A stretch of DNA of 64,000 nucleotides from CAZOAR01 sp964577985 (GTDB lineage: Bacteria > Gemmatimonadota > CAZMKB01 > CAZNLH01): positions 25,887-89,886 of the forward strand of contig CAZOAR010000003.1 in the NCBI GenBank assembly GCA_964577985.1, in the 5' to 3' direction. Numbering within the stretch: the stretch's first letter is position 1; every line of letters starts with the position of its first letter. The translations under genes and the position numbers were made by a program. The notes beneath the pieces were generated by a model, which was given only the letters and a program-made list of their open reading frames with translations, was not told the DNA's origin and searched no databases. Shown here one piece after another: positions 16,772 to 25,698 of this stretch.

Positions 16772-18352
16772 ATGAAAAGCAAGAGCCCGATGCGCAACAT
16801 CATCTTCTCGATTTTCATCCCGTTATTGTTCAGTGCGGCTCATCCCGCTCCGGCCCATGGGTCTGCTCCCCTTGAAGTTGACGTCTGGCTCGACAGGGGC
16901 AACGGTGCCGCGTACAATCCGGATGATGCAATAATTGTATATTTTGAAGCAAATCGTCCGTCCTACGTGGTTGTATACGGTATCGATACGGATGGGTATG
17001 TCCACATCCTCTACCCTTATTACCCCGGTATGGATAATTACGTTGCCGGTCATCAAACCTACTCTATCCCTGGTGGTGGATTTGATATGGCCCTTTACGT
17101 GGACGAACCTGTCGGGATGGGATACGTCGAAGCGGTCGCGTCCGAAGAGCCTTTTCTACTTGATGACTGGCCTTTCATGTCTCGACACGACGAGACGGTT
17201 GAGCGTGTGGAAATGATGCGGCGAGTAAGCGGTGATCGATTCCTGTCCATGGAGGAGATCAACCGCGGGATGCTGTCTATCTCTGATGACCTGGTTTATG
17301 ACGATGATTTCGCCGTCTATTACGTCGAAGAGATTCCCGACGAACCTGCCTACGCCTCCTCGAATTACTTTGTCGGGGGCTATTACTATGACCCGTACTC
17401 TTATTCCTACCCTTCCTTCTATGTGAGCGCATACGATTACTGGTATTGTGATGATTTCTGGTACTGGGGCTACTATTCCCCCTTTGTATACTATTACCCA
17501 CACACCTGTTGGGCGTACTATTCCTATCCCGGTCCCTATGAATACTACGACTGGTATTACTACTCGGAGCATTCTCGCGGTGAGCCGCGGTACAACAGGA
17601 AATACGATTACACGGACAGAGACAACGGCTCCTATCGCAGCAAGGTCGAAACACCCCTGACAGCGAACTCCGTTCGCACTGGAGGGTCTGCAGAGGAGAA
17701 CGAGTTCAGGTTCGCAAGGTCAAAAATCGTCGCTGAGGAGGGACAGACCGGCTTGCATCCTTCTTTCGAAGAGAAGAGCACGGTTCGTGAAGCATCTACA
17801 GGCGATCAAACGATTGCCAAATCGTCGGTTGTAAATGAGAATCGTGGATGGAGCGAGGCCGTTGCCCGGAAGGCGGACGCAGTGTCGCCAGGTGTTCTTG
17901 AGACCAGGCCGCGCGTCTCGCAGAAGGTAGCGTTCGATTACGGTAATTCCACAAGCCGGGTGACCAGAATTGAAAAGAAACGGGTTAGCCCGGACAGATC
18001 TGCCCTGCGCTTGGAAACTCCGGTGAAACGTAGTGGAAGTGTGGGCCGTGGTGGGGGAGAGAGGACCCCGGTCGCCAGGAGATCCACGGTCGTGCATGAA
18101 GGACGGACGAGGCGGGAGACAGAACCCCTGGTCGACCGACGCCCGGCGATGCAGGAGCGCGAAAGGCCTCAAAGAGACAGAGACGATACAGTGCGGCGTG
18201 AGACTCGAAGCGGAAATGGGAGACCGGCTCGTGGCGAGGTCCGGAGAAGCAGGCCCGTGAACTCCAGGGGAAGCAGGGCGCGTGGTGCCGTGACTCATGG
18301 TTCCGGTTCGGGATCACGGGGGGCGGTAAGGGGTGTGGTCTCATCGAGATAA
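16772..18352 (+). CDS. Secreted DUF4384-like protein with Tyr-rich and Arg-rich regions
   Basis: A signal peptide ending PAPAHG precedes a beta-rich domain, residues about 33-110 (LDRGNGAAYNPDDAIIVYFEANRPSYV..GYVHILYP), that matches the DUF4384 pattern found in cell-surface proteins. Residues about 195-270 are extraordinarily rich in Tyr, Trp and Asp with few other residues. The last 250 residues are basic, rich in Arg, Ser and Gly and probably disordered. AGGAGG precedes the ATG. It is exported, possibly to the surface. Function is unknown. An intrinsic terminator follows. Confidence 0.8.
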   Translation: MKSKSPMRNIIFSIFIPLLFSAAHPAPAHGSAPLEVDVWLDRGNGAAYNPDDAIIVYFEANRPSYVVVYGIDTDGYVHILYPYYPGMDNYVAGHQTYSIPGGGFDMALYVDEPVGMGYVEAVASEEPFLLDDWPFMSRHDETVERVEMMRRVSGDRFLSMEEINRGMLSISDDLVYDDDFAVYYVEEIPDEPAYASSNYFVGGYYYDPYSYSYPSFYVSAYDYWYCDDFWYWGYYSPFVYYYPHTCWAYYSYPGPYEYYDWYYYSEHSRGEPRYNRKYDYTDRDNGSYRSKVETPLTANSVRTGGSAEENEFRFARSKIVAEEGQTGLHPSFEEKSTVREASTGDQTIAKSSVVNENRGWSEAVARKADAVSPGVLETRPRVSQKVAFDYGNSTSRVTRIEKKRVSPDRSALRLETPVKRSGSVGRGGGERTPVARRSTVVHEGRTRRETEPLVDRRPAMQERERPQRDRDDTVRRETRSGNGRPARGEVRRSRPVNSRGSRARGAVTHGSGSGSRGAVRGVVSSR

Positions 18353-18422
18353 TATGCCGGCTCTATTCTTGAGAATATCCATGAACGGCTGAAGTAACGT
18401 TTGCGGCAGCAGCGCCGAGAAG

Positions 18423-18454
18423 AGGACCTCTGGCAGCAGTCAGGGTCCTTTTTT
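18423..18454 (+). terminator. Intrinsic terminator
   Basis: AGGACC (18423-18428) pairs with GGTCCT (18444-18449), extended by CTG/CAG across a one-base bulge, and the 3' arm runs into TTTTTT. It separates the DUF4384-like gene from the sigma-factor operon. Confidence 0.8.
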
Positions 18455-18482
18455 CATCTGCCGGAGGAAGCCGAGAGGTTTT

Positions 18483-18509
18483 AACGTTTCGGGTGGCACT
18501 ATAGTCTAA
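18483..18509 (+). promoter_or_regulatory. Candidate ECF-type promoter of the sigma operon
   Basis: TTTTAACG and GTCTAA are separated by about 18 bp (AAC at 18483-18485, GTCTAA at 18504-18509). This resembles the AAC / CGTC-TAA elements used by many ECF sigma factors, which would make the operon autoregulated. The nearby TGGCAC lacks a matching TTGC element. Confidence 0.4.
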
Positions 18510-18533
18510 GTATTCGGGGCGATGGAGAATTAC

Positions 18534-19085
18534 ATGGAAAGCGACGTCACACTGCTTGATCAGTTTGAAGCAGGTGAGGAACACGCCTTTGAGCAATTGG
18601 TTGTCAGGCACCAGAAAGTCATCTATTATATGGTTTTGAGGATTGTGGGAAACCATGATGATGCCGCGGACATTACGCAACAGACATTTATCAGGGCGTT
18701 GACCAGGATAGGTAAGTTCAAACGTCGTTCCTCTTTCAGGACATGGCTCTGCCGGATCGCTATCAATATGAGCAGAACTCATCTGAAGCGCTCCAGGAAG
18801 AGTGCTCTGGTTGACCTGAGGGAAACTCAGTGTGATCCGGGCGACAATCCCTCGGAGAAGCTCATGGAGAAGGAAAGAGAGCGAATTGTCAAGAAAGGCA
18901 TCGCCGATCTGCCAGAGAGGCAGAGATTGACGCTCATTCTGCGGGCATATCACAACATGTCGCATCGGGAGATCGCGAGCGTGCTCGACATTACAGAGAA
19001 CAATTCAAGGGCAAACTATTTTCAGGCGTTGAAGAGCTTGAAGTCCAGGCTTCTTGAAAGAGGATGTGTCGATGAATTGCAGTGA
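18534..19085 (+). CDS. ECF-family RNA polymerase sigma factor
   Basis: The sigma-2 region (AFEQLVVRHQKVIYYMVLRIVGNHDDAADITQQTFIRAL) and sigma-4 region (LPERQRLTLILRAYHNMSHREIASVLDITENNSRANYFQALKSL) are both complete, with the short acidic linker of group IV factors. 183 residues is typical. The ATG at 18534 is chosen since GGAG is 6-7 nt upstream. The downstream gene overlaps it and encodes its likely anti-sigma factor, so activity is probably controlled by release at the membrane. Confidence 0.93.
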   Translation: MESDVTLLDQFEAGEEHAFEQLVVRHQKVIYYMVLRIVGNHDDAADITQQTFIRALTRIGKFKRRSSFRTWLCRIAINMSRTHLKRSRKSALVDLRETQCDPGDNPSEKLMEKERERIVKKGIADLPERQRLTLILRAYHNMSHREIASVLDITENNSRANYFQALKSLKSRLLERGCVDELQ

Positions 19086-19761
19086 GGTCCAGCCAGAACT
19101 TGTTGCTTACCTCGAGGGTAAGTGCGGCGCTCGAGCACAATCTATCGCGAAGCATATTGAAGAGTGCGCGGCGTGTTCCAGAGAGTACAACGGATTGAGA
19201 AACACGATCAATGCTATCAGACAGATAGAACTGGAGGATCCCGGCCGGGAATTCTGGGAGGGGCAACTGAGGAGTATTAGGGATCGCTGCTCCGAGGGAC
19301 TGGGATCTGAAACGAAGCGGTTTCTTCACAATCTGGGGCGGCGGGTAACGCTCTTGAAAAGGCCGGCCGTTCCTCTCGTCTCTCTTCCGGTCTGTGGCGC
19401 GCTGGCCCTCATGCTGTTTGCAGGTATGCTCTACTTATCAGGGCGAGGGGGTGTGAGCAATCCCCCGATGGAATCCGATTTCTCGCTGGATGAAAAGGCG
19501 CTGGGAGAAGTCTATTTGAGCGGATCGCTTTTCAACGACCTGTCCGCCTCAGATGAGCTCGACTTACTCTCCGATCAGGAGCTGGTGTCTGTTTCAAGGT
19601 CGCTTGCCCGGGATGATGATGCACCTCCAGGCTGGAAGGAAGAGGAAATGCTTGAGTATGAAGAGAATGCGTACAGCATAGAGGGTGAGATTTACAATCT
19701 CGACATGGACGAATTTCATGATCTTCTGGATCTCCTGGAGAAGGATTCTTCCAGGAGTTGA
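19072..19761 (+). CDS. Zinc-binding anti-sigma factor
   Basis: The N-terminal ZAS domain has C3 and H28-x3-C32-x2-C35 (KHIEECAACSREY), the zinc site that holds an ECF factor. One membrane helix (VSLPVCGALALMLFAGMLYL, around residue 105-125) puts an acidic C-terminal domain (DEKALGEVYLSG, DELDLLSDQEL) in the periplasm. It overlaps the sigma gene by 14 nt. The sensed signal is unknown, but the Spy-like neighbour suggests envelope stress. Confidence 0.88.
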   Translation: MNCSEVQPELVAYLEGKCGARAQSIAKHIEECAACSREYNGLRNTINAIRQIELEDPGREFWEGQLRSIRDRCSEGLGSETKRFLHNLGRRVTLLKRPAVPLVSLPVCGALALMLFAGMLYLSGRGGVSNPPMESDFSLDEKALGEVYLSGSLFNDLSASDELDLLSDQELVSVSRSLARDDDAPPGWKEEEMLEYEENAYSIEGEIYNLDMDEFHDLLDLLEKDSSRS

Positions 19762-19818
19762 GGTGGAACAGATCCATGGATCAATCTCTTGCGGGAACAG
19801 GGCTCTAGGAGGGTACTT

Positions 19819-20370
19819 ATGAGAATGATAGTTACCAGGAGTGCAGGTTTTTTCCTCCTTCTTGTTGGCTTGATGTGTGCGCCCCTGATGTCGGGCCAGC
19901 GGGATGTCGGCGGAGATCGAAGAGAAAAGGCGCTCGAGCGTATTGAGATGATGAGGATGTGGAGGATGACCGAAGACCTTGACTTGACCGAAAGCGAGGG
20001 CGCCCTTCTTTTCCCACTACTGAAGCAGTTGGACGAGGAGCGAAAATCGCTGGATCTGCAGCACAGAGAAGTGATGGCGGAGCTGCGGGCGACTGCACGT
20101 GGGGATAATCCCGACCCGGAGGTGATCAGTCGTCTCCTCGACAGGTTCAGAGACGTCAGAGAGAAGAAGAATATGCTTGACGAAAAAGAAATTGAAAAGG
20201 TCGGTAAAATCCTCAATCCCGAGCGAGTGGCCAGATACGTAATATTCAAGCAGGACTTCGATCGGGAGATCAGGGACGTCCTGTTCAGGGCACGTCGACG
20301 TCAACCGACTGGAGACGTTCCGGTGGGGCGAGAGGACAGGCCGGGAGGGCCACCGCCCCTGCCGAGGTGA
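19819..20370 (+). CDS. Periplasmic Spy/CpxP-like (LTXXQ-related) protein
   Basis: A signal peptide (MIVTRSAGFFLLLVGLMCAPLMSG) precedes a wholly alpha-helical, charged domain (ALERIEMMRMWRMTEDLDLTESEGALLFPLLKQLDEERKSL). That matches the Spy/CpxP/CnrX style of periplasmic chaperone or metal sensor. The tail is Pro/Arg-rich. GGAGGG is 5 nt before the ATG. It is the third gene of the ECF sigma operon and may assist or report envelope stress. Confidence 0.75.
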   Translation: MRMIVTRSAGFFLLLVGLMCAPLMSGQRDVGGDRREKALERIEMMRMWRMTEDLDLTESEGALLFPLLKQLDEERKSLDLQHREVMAELRATARGDNPDPEVISRLLDRFRDVREKKNMLDEKEIEKVGKILNPERVARYVIFKQDFDREIRDVLFRARRRQPTGDVPVGREDRPGGPPPLPR

Positions 20371-20406
20371 GAGACCGGGTTCGGACTGAAAATGGCCGAG
20401 GTGTTA

Positions 20407-21207
20407 TCACCGCTCCGCCGGGGGCTTTTGAGGCGAAGGCAGCGTGAAGAGGGATTCCGGGAGTTCGGGGTTGTACAACACCTCATCGATCGCCGTATCC
20501 TGAGCCTTCGCTCCGTCGTAGTAGATGTTGATGGCAAAGGCAGTCTGGATTCCTGACACCTCTCTGTAGTCCGACAGCTTTATCGACATCGAATCGGCGC
20601 CCATGCTCGAATAGATGACATAGTCAATCCTGGTCATCAGTAACGTGCCGGCGTCGAACCATATCCTGCTCTGGTCCCCTTCGCTATCCGTAAGCGCGAG
20701 AGTAAGCTCTGGTTGCCCGCCAATGCTGTCTACGATTACGTCGTTCAGGGTAGATCTTTCATCCAGCGCCGTCAGCAGCACCGTGGTGGGAAAATGCTTG
20801 GCGCTTCTTCTCAGGCTCTCCGCAAGATAGTCGGGGGCCTTCGATATCTCCCCGCCGGTAGCGATCCAGGCGGCGAGACCGTCGTAGTAGTGAGTAATCC
20901 TCTCTTTGTCAAATGTGAAATCGACCCTCACCATGTCGGGAAAACGGTAATACTCCACAGATTTGCCGATTGCCCTGGTTTGATCCGTGCCATACACCGT
21001 TATCGTACTCTTCAAGCTCAATTCGGTCAGGGACGCGATCAGATCAGCCCCCCCATAAGCCTCCAGGGAGGCCTCTACAAGTCCTCTGGGGGTTTCCACG
21101 GGTTGTCCCGTATGTTCATCTGATGCCTTGAACGTTATGGCAAGCACGACAATGCCTGCCAGGATAACTATCAGGAGCGGAGCGACAAACTTCCTTGCTT
21201 GATCCAT
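20407..21207 (-). CDS. Exported LolA/outer-membrane lipoprotein-sorting-like protein
   Basis: One N-terminal hydrophobic segment (PLLIVILAGIVVLAITF) anchors or exports the protein. The rest is a beta-rich domain starting ETPRGLVEASLEAYGGADLIASLTELSLKSTITVYG, then VRVDFTFDKERITHYYDGLAAWIATGG and LMTRIDYVIYSSMGADSMSIKLSDYREVSGIQTAFAINIY. That order is the LolA/LolB-like pattern found in many proteins of unknown substrate that follow GGxxxLxxLxSL motifs. It converges on the sigma operon and is transcribed alone. Confidence 0.65.
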   Translation of the reverse strand: MDQARKFVAPLLIVILAGIVVLAITFKASDEHTGQPVETPRGLVEASLEAYGGADLIASLTELSLKSTITVYGTDQTRAIGKSVEYYRFPDMVRVDFTFDKERITHYYDGLAAWIATGGEISKAPDYLAESLRRSAKHFPTTVLLTALDERSTLNDVIVDSIGGQPELTLALTDSEGDQSRIWFDAGTLLMTRIDYVIYSSMGADSMSIKLSDYREVSGIQTAFAINIYYDGAKAQDTAIDEVLYNPELPESLFTLPSPQKPPAER

Positions 21208-21295
21208 TATCTTCCTTTCTACATCAGCCCATATCAGGACCGGGATAATCGCCCGTCATCATGTGGCTGTTGAGATGCTGGAAACATGTAATTCC

Positions 21296-21324
21296 TTGAC
21301 AACATTCGGGTTGCATGGTATAAT
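21296..21324 (+). promoter_or_regulatory. Consensus sigma-70 promoter
   Basis: TTGACA (21296-21301), 17 bp, TATAAT (21319-21324): a perfect match to both hexamers at optimal spacing. Transcription should start near 21331, giving a 129-nt leader to the glycosyltransferase gene. It suggests strong, largely unregulated expression. Confidence 0.85.
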
Positions 21325-21459
21325 ATAATCAATGTGACATATACTTTCCAACATTTCGGTGATGACTCACACGCCGAAGGAAAGAGCGTTTGACATAATC
21401 CCCTGAGCGGTATCTCGCGACAGCCGGCCAGCCGCCTTCTGTCGGGAGGAGAGAAAGGC

Positions 21460-22233
21460 ATGATTGAAGATAAGAAGATAGTGATCTTTATGCCAGCCAG
21501 GAATACCGCTCGTCTGCTCGAAGAGACATTCGCCGATATCCCGGAAGGATTCGCTGATCAGATTATTCTCGTGGATAACGCCAGCAGCGATAACACGGTT
21601 GAGGTGGCTGACGCGCTCGGGATGACGATAATACAGCATGAGAAGAACCTGGGCTATGGTGGTTCTCTTAAGACTGGATATTCAACGGCCGTGCATGAGG
21701 GCGCCGACATAGTCGTCATGCTTCATTCCGACAACCAATACGATCCGGGATTTCTTCCCCAGATAGTCAAGCCGATACTGGATGATGAGGCGGATGCCGT
21801 CCTTGGATCGAGAATCCTCGGTGCGGAAGCGAGGGCTGGAGGGATGCCATGGTGGAAATATCTCGCGAATGTTGCACTTACGCGGTTGATCAACAGGGCG
21901 ATTGGGTCGAACATCCATGAGTTTCATACAGGTTATCGTGCTTACAGCAGGGAAGTCCTGGAGAACCTTCCTTATCGCTACGCATCAGATAATTTTCTTT
22001 TTGATACGGAAATCATCATACAGATAATCAGGCACGGCTACAGGGTACGGGAAATACCCATTCCTACCAGGTACTTTACGGGTGCATCCACCATGACGTT
22101 CAAGCAATGCGTTATCTATGGTGTCGGCATCCTTATTTCTCTCTCCAGATATTACGCCCACAGACTGAACATCTGGAAGTCCAGAAGATACAGCCGGATA
22201 TACGAGTATTCCCATCACGACGCAGAGCCTTGA
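21460..22233 (+). CDS. GT2-family glycosyltransferase (polyprenyl-phosphate sugar synthase-like)
   Basis: A GT-A fold of 257 residues with VDNASSDNTVEVADALG (nucleotide binding) and the acidic HSDNQYDP metal site in place of DxD. SNIHEFHTGYRAYSREVLENLPY and FDTEIIIQIIRHGYRVREIPIPTRYF place it with DPM1/DPG synthase-like enzymes that move sugar from a nucleotide to a membrane carrier. No C-terminal membrane helices are present. It faces a CDP-sugar operon, so it may act in the same surface polysaccharide pathway. Confidence 0.88.
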   Translation: MIEDKKIVIFMPARNTARLLEETFADIPEGFADQIILVDNASSDNTVEVADALGMTIIQHEKNLGYGGSLKTGYSTAVHEGADIVVMLHSDNQYDPGFLPQIVKPILDDEADAVLGSRILGAEARAGGMPWWKYLANVALTRLINRAIGSNIHEFHTGYRAYSREVLENLPYRYASDNFLFDTEIIIQIIRHGYRVREIPIPTRYFTGASTMTFKQCVIYGVGILISLSRYYAHRLNIWKSRRYSRIYEYSHHDAEP

Positions 22234-22269
22234 GAGGACGGCATTCACTCGACACGAGAGCGGTGGGGC

Positions 22270-22683
22270 TCAGGAAACGGGATGGTGCAGATCCCAGGGG
22301 GTGCTGTCCGGGTTTTCCAGACAGTAAGCTACGTTTGCAAAGGCCAGGAGATAGAGATCACAATCACCGTCATTCTGAATCGAATGGGCGACAAGCGGCG
22401 GGATTTCCACCGACAGCCGATTCTCTCCCGTCAGTGTCAGGGTCATCTTCTCCCCGGTAGAAATGTCCTCGAGCCTGAGTGTCCCTGCTCCACGTATTAC
22501 GCAGAACCACTCGGTGGTGCGGTCATGATAATGACTTCCCCTGGTCTCTCCGGGGTGTGCCACGCTGACGTAGATCTCTCCAAATTCGCTCCGTCCGACG
22601 TATTCCTTTGGCACGGCCTTGAGAAGCCATCCTCTCGGATCTTCAGAGCAGGGTACCTCCCTGACGGTAACTCCGTTTATCAT
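22270..22683 (-). CDS. RmlC-like cupin, sugar epimerase/isomerase type
   Basis: A single cupin of 137 residues. Metal- or substrate-site His/Glu residues lie in GSHYHDRTTEWFCVIRGAGTLRL, and a PLVAHSIQN motif marks the second cupin block. This type (dTDP-4-dehydrorhamnose 3,5-epimerase related, WxcM/FdtA-like) usually epimerises or isomerises a nucleotide-bound deoxysugar. It is the last gene of the operon with rfbF, rfbG and an epimerase, so its substrate is probably a CDP-4-keto-6-deoxyhexose. Confidence 0.75.
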   Translation of the reverse strand: MINGVTVREVPCSEDPRGWLLKAVPKEYVGRSEFGEIYVSVAHPGETRGSHYHDRTTEWFCVIRGAGTLRLEDISTGEKMTLTLTGENRLSVEIPPLVAHSIQNDGDCDLYLLAFANVAYCLENPDSTPWDLHHPVS

Positions 22684-22761
22684 GCCACACTCTACTCCGG
22701 TTCCTGGTGTTTCAGAGGATATTACTTCCTTATTGCCGCGATACCATGTTCGCGGTCGATT

Positions 22762-23739
22762 TCAGGAGTCAGGGAAGAAGTCTGACAGTAACCCTGATTC
22801 ATGGGCGTCGCGATACCACGCCACAGTTTTCCCGATCCCTTCCTCGAGGGTGATGGACGGGCTCCATCCCAGGAGAGTTTTTGCTTTCCTGTTATCGCAG
22901 TAAAAATGCCACGCCTCTCCTGAGCGATAGGGAAGGGCCCCTATGTCAGGCCTGATCGGCTTAGACATGGCAGCCAGGATCTTCTCAACCACGTCGAGGA
23001 TGGAATACTCTATTCCGTTGCCGATGTTTATAATCTGCCCTATCGCCTCGCTGGTCGTGGAGGCCAGTATGAACCCATTAACGATATCAGAAACATAATT
23101 GAATTCGCGCGTCTGCTCCCCAGCGGTCATCTTGAAGGGCTTTCCCTTCAAAGCAGATACTATGGTGCGGGGGATAAGCATTCCCGGGCTCTGAAAAGGG
23201 CCATATGTAAGGAAAGGTCTGACGGTCACTATCGGGAGGTCCAGCGTCTTGTGGTACATCCGGCAGAAGATCGTGGCTGAGGCCTTGGCAGCGGAGTATG
23301 GTGAAACGGGATTCATACGCTGATCCTCACTGAACGGGGTCGGATTGTCACCGTACTCTTCACAGGTTCCCGTGTTGACGAAACAGTGATAGTCTACACC
23401 GTTCAAGGCGTCGATCAGATTGAGGGTCCCGATGAGGTTGTTGTTTACGATTGGCAGAGACTGGTCAAGAGACCTGTCTACGGTAGTGATCGAGGCAAGG
23501 TGAAAGATCTTCTCCGGCCTTATTTCTCTGACGAGCCGCCTTAAAGAATCGAGATCGGTGAGATCGAGTTCGTGAACCGAGCATCGGCTCCTGAAATCTC
23601 TTATCCGGAAATCCGACGCTCCGGGTGAATCAAGGAGATGCAGTTCCGCTCCCAACCCCACCAGCGCCCTGCCAAGATGGGAACCAATAAAACCGGAAGA
23701 CCCTGTCAACAGAATCCTTGTTCCTTTGATTCCTTCCAA
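22762..23739 (-). CDS. NAD-dependent nucleotide-sugar epimerase/dehydratase (extended SDR)
   Basis: The Rossmann motif TGSSGFIGSHLG starts at about residue 12, the catalytic YSAAK lies near residue 150, and TGTCEEYGD supplies the catalytic Ser/Thr region. TVRPFLTYGP and the C-terminal LLGWSPSITLEEGIGKTVAWY are typical. 325 residues. The TTG start is placed 3 nt after the rfbG stop, so the two are coupled. It likely reduces or epimerises the RfbG product in CDP-deoxysugar synthesis. Confidence 0.85.
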   Translation of the reverse strand: MEGIKGTRILLTGSSGFIGSHLGRALVGLGAELHLLDSPGASDFRIRDFRSRCSVHELDLTDLDSLRRLVREIRPEKIFHLASITTVDRSLDQSLPIVNNNLIGTLNLIDALNGVDYHCFVNTGTCEEYGDNPTPFSEDQRMNPVSPYSAAKASATIFCRMYHKTLDLPIVTVRPFLTYGPFQSPGMLIPRTIVSALKGKPFKMTAGEQTREFNYVSDIVNGFILASTTSEAIGQIINIGNGIEYSILDVVEKILAAMSKPIRPDIGALPYRSGEAWHFYCDNRKAKTLLGWSPSITLEEGIGKTVAWYRDAHESGLLSDFFPDS

Positions 23740-23742
23740 GAC

Positions 23743-24744
23743 CTAGTCCGCCCTTCTCTCCTCTTCCATTTTCTCGAGAAACGCGTTGTACCACTGGATC
23801 GTCTCCTTGAGACCTTCTTCAAGGCTGTATTCGGGTTGCCAGCCGAGGATCTCACGTGCCTTCTTCGATGAGAGTATCTGATCCTGTATCTCACCGCTGG
23901 CTTCATCGAGAATCGAGGGCTGGATGGAATCCTTCCCTGTCAGGCGAATTATCATCTGTACGAGTTCCGCGGCGCTGAGGCTCTCCTCGTTCGAGAAATT
24001 GAATGCCTCTCCATGAATAGACTCGTCATCCATGTTCTCAGCAAGCCTCAGATAAGCCCGTGAAGCGTCGACAACGTAGAAATAGTCTCTTACAAGAGTA
24101 CCATCGCTCCTGATGACGGGGCTCTCATCGTAATAGAGGGAGCGGATTGTGCCGGGAACGATTCGATTCCAGTTCAAATCACCGGCACCATAGAAGTTGC
24201 CGCACCGGACGATGGCTGTCGGCATTCCGAATGTATGGAAATAACTTTGAGCTATGATGTCAGTGCACGCCTTCGATGCGTCATAGGGGAAGACCCCGCG
24301 GAGAGGATCCTGCTCGGTGTATGGGAGATCCTCTTTTTCTCCGTATGCCTTGTCACTCGAGGCGACTATGATGCTTCCCAGATGTCTCTTACCCCTGGCC
24401 GCTTCGAGTATCGTATAGGTTCCCCGGATATTTGTGTCGAAAGTGGACAGGGGGGAGGCGTTGGCGGTTCCCACAATGGTCTGTGCCGCGAGATGAAATA
24501 TGACCTCTATCTCGTATTCGTTGATCGTTCGTTCGACCAGCGCATAATCCGTCACCGTACCATTGACGACATTTATCTTCCTGTCATATCCGGTGAGTAT
24601 CAGGTTTGATCTCGGCACTCCGTCTCTGATAATCCCGACGATGTCCGCTCCACGTTTGTGCAGGTCTCTAACAAGCTGAGAGCCAAGGATACCTGTACAC
24701 CCGGTAACAAGCACCCTCCTGTCTCTCCAGAACCTATCCTCTCC
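23743..24744 (-). CDS. rfbG: CDP-glucose 4,6-dehydratase
   Basis: Extended SDR with TGCTGILGSQL (NAD), the substrate loop HLAAQTIVGTANASPLSTFDTNIRG, catalytic YDASK and the dehydratase-typical SSDKAYGE. It follows rfbF, which makes its substrate CDP-glucose, and would give CDP-4-keto-6-deoxyglucose. The start at MGEDRFW gives 333 residues; upstream GTG codons at 24759 and 24792 are alternatives because the ribosome site is unclear. Confidence 0.88.
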   Translation of the reverse strand, partial: GEDRFWRDRRVLVTGCTGILGSQLVRDLHKRGADIVGIIRDGVPRSNLILTGYDRKINVVNGTVTDYALVERTINEYEIEVIFHLAAQTIVGTANASPLSTFDTNIRGTYTILEAARGKRHLGSIIVASSDKAYGEKEDLPYTEQDPLRGVFPYDASKACTDIIAQSYFHTFGMPTAIVRCGNFYGAGDLNWNRIVPGTIRSLYYDESPVIRSDGTLVRDYFYVVDASRAYLRLAENMDDESIHGEAFNFSNEESLSAAELVQMIIRLTGKDSIQPSILDEASGEIQDQILSSKKAREILGWQPEYSLEEGLKETIQWYNAFLEKMEEERRAD

Positions 24745-24831
24745 CATTGCCTGAGCCACCCCCCTCCCTTTGACCTGGTTGAGCAGTCTCACCCTGATCG
24801 GGTGATATGCGGCTGCAGAGCTTACATGTAG

Positions 24832-25623
24832 TCACCACACTCTCCATGGAGTATCTCCCGCTTTCCACATCTCATTCAGGTCCACATAGTCTCTATACGT
24901 GTCCATCGATTTCCAGAATCCTTTATGCAGGTAGAGGGAAAGCTCACCCATGTCCGCCAACCGCATGAGCGGACGCTGTTCCAGAACGCAGTCTTCATCG
25001 AGAAAATCAAAGATACGTCTCGAAAACACGAAAAAGCCACCGCTTACATACTGATCCAGGTCGGGTTTTTCACGAAAGCGGACTACGTTATCCCTGCTTT
25101 CTCCGGTCTCTATTACGCCGAACCTGGATTGCGGGTGGACGCCCGTGACTGTCGCGATTTTCCCCATATTGACGTGGAACTCGTAGAGTTTTCTCAAGTC
25201 TATGTCCGACACGCCGTCACCATATGTCATCATGAAGTCGTCTCCGTGCACATATCTTTCTATCTGCTTTATCCTGCCACCGGTCATTGTCTCAAGACCT
25301 GTCTGGGCCAGTATGACCCGCCAGTTGTCCACGTCTCCGGAATCCTGGATCTCGGTTTCCCTGGTGGAGCCGAGGTTGATGACAAAATCGTTGGTCATCA
25401 GCTCATAATTGAGGAAGTACTCCTTTATGACTTCACCCTTGAAGCCCAGACAGAGTATGAATTCCCTTATCTCGTGGAAACCATAGATTTTCATGATGTG
25501 CCACAGGATAGGGTTACCCCCGATGGGAACCATCGGCTTCGGCTTGTATTCGGTCTCCTCCTTCAGCCTCATCCCCATCCCTCCGCACAGGATTACGGCC
25601 TGGAGATCTTCGAATTTCTGCAT
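24832..25623 (-). CDS. rfbF: Glucose-1-phosphate cytidylyltransferase
   Basis: Nucleotidyltransferase forming CDP-glucose from CTP and glucose-1-phosphate. The activation motif is ILCGGMGMRLKEETEYKPKPMVPIGG, followed by MTYGDGVSDIDL (metal Asp), EYKPKPM and FREKP. The ending VDLNEMWKAGDTPW is usual for RfbF. MQKFEDLQ follows CAGGAG by 8 nt and gives 263 residues, close to the family length. It is the first gene of the four-gene minus-strand operon. Confidence 0.94.
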   Translation of the reverse strand: MQKFEDLQAVILCGGMGMRLKEETEYKPKPMVPIGGNPILWHIMKIYGFHEIREFILCLGFKGEVIKEYFLNYELMTNDFVINLGSTRETEIQDSGDVDNWRVILAQTGLETMTGGRIKQIERYVHGDDFMMTYGDGVSDIDLRKLYEFHVNMGKIATVTGVHPQSRFGVIETGESRDNVVRFREKPDLDQYVSGGFFVFSRRIFDFLDEDCVLEQRPLMRLADMGELSLYLHKGFWKSMDTYRDYVDLNEMWKAGDTPWRVW

Positions 25624-25698
25624 TGGCTGAACTCCTGACTGCGAGCCGACTCTTGCCGCCGGACTCTGAAGGTGATTCAGACGCGTAACAACGGTTGG

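Noticed and set aside
18493..18509. TGGCAC before the ECF sigma gene as a sigma-54 promoter
   Set aside because: No GC dinucleotide at the required 10-nt spacing; TATAG-TCTAA follows instead.
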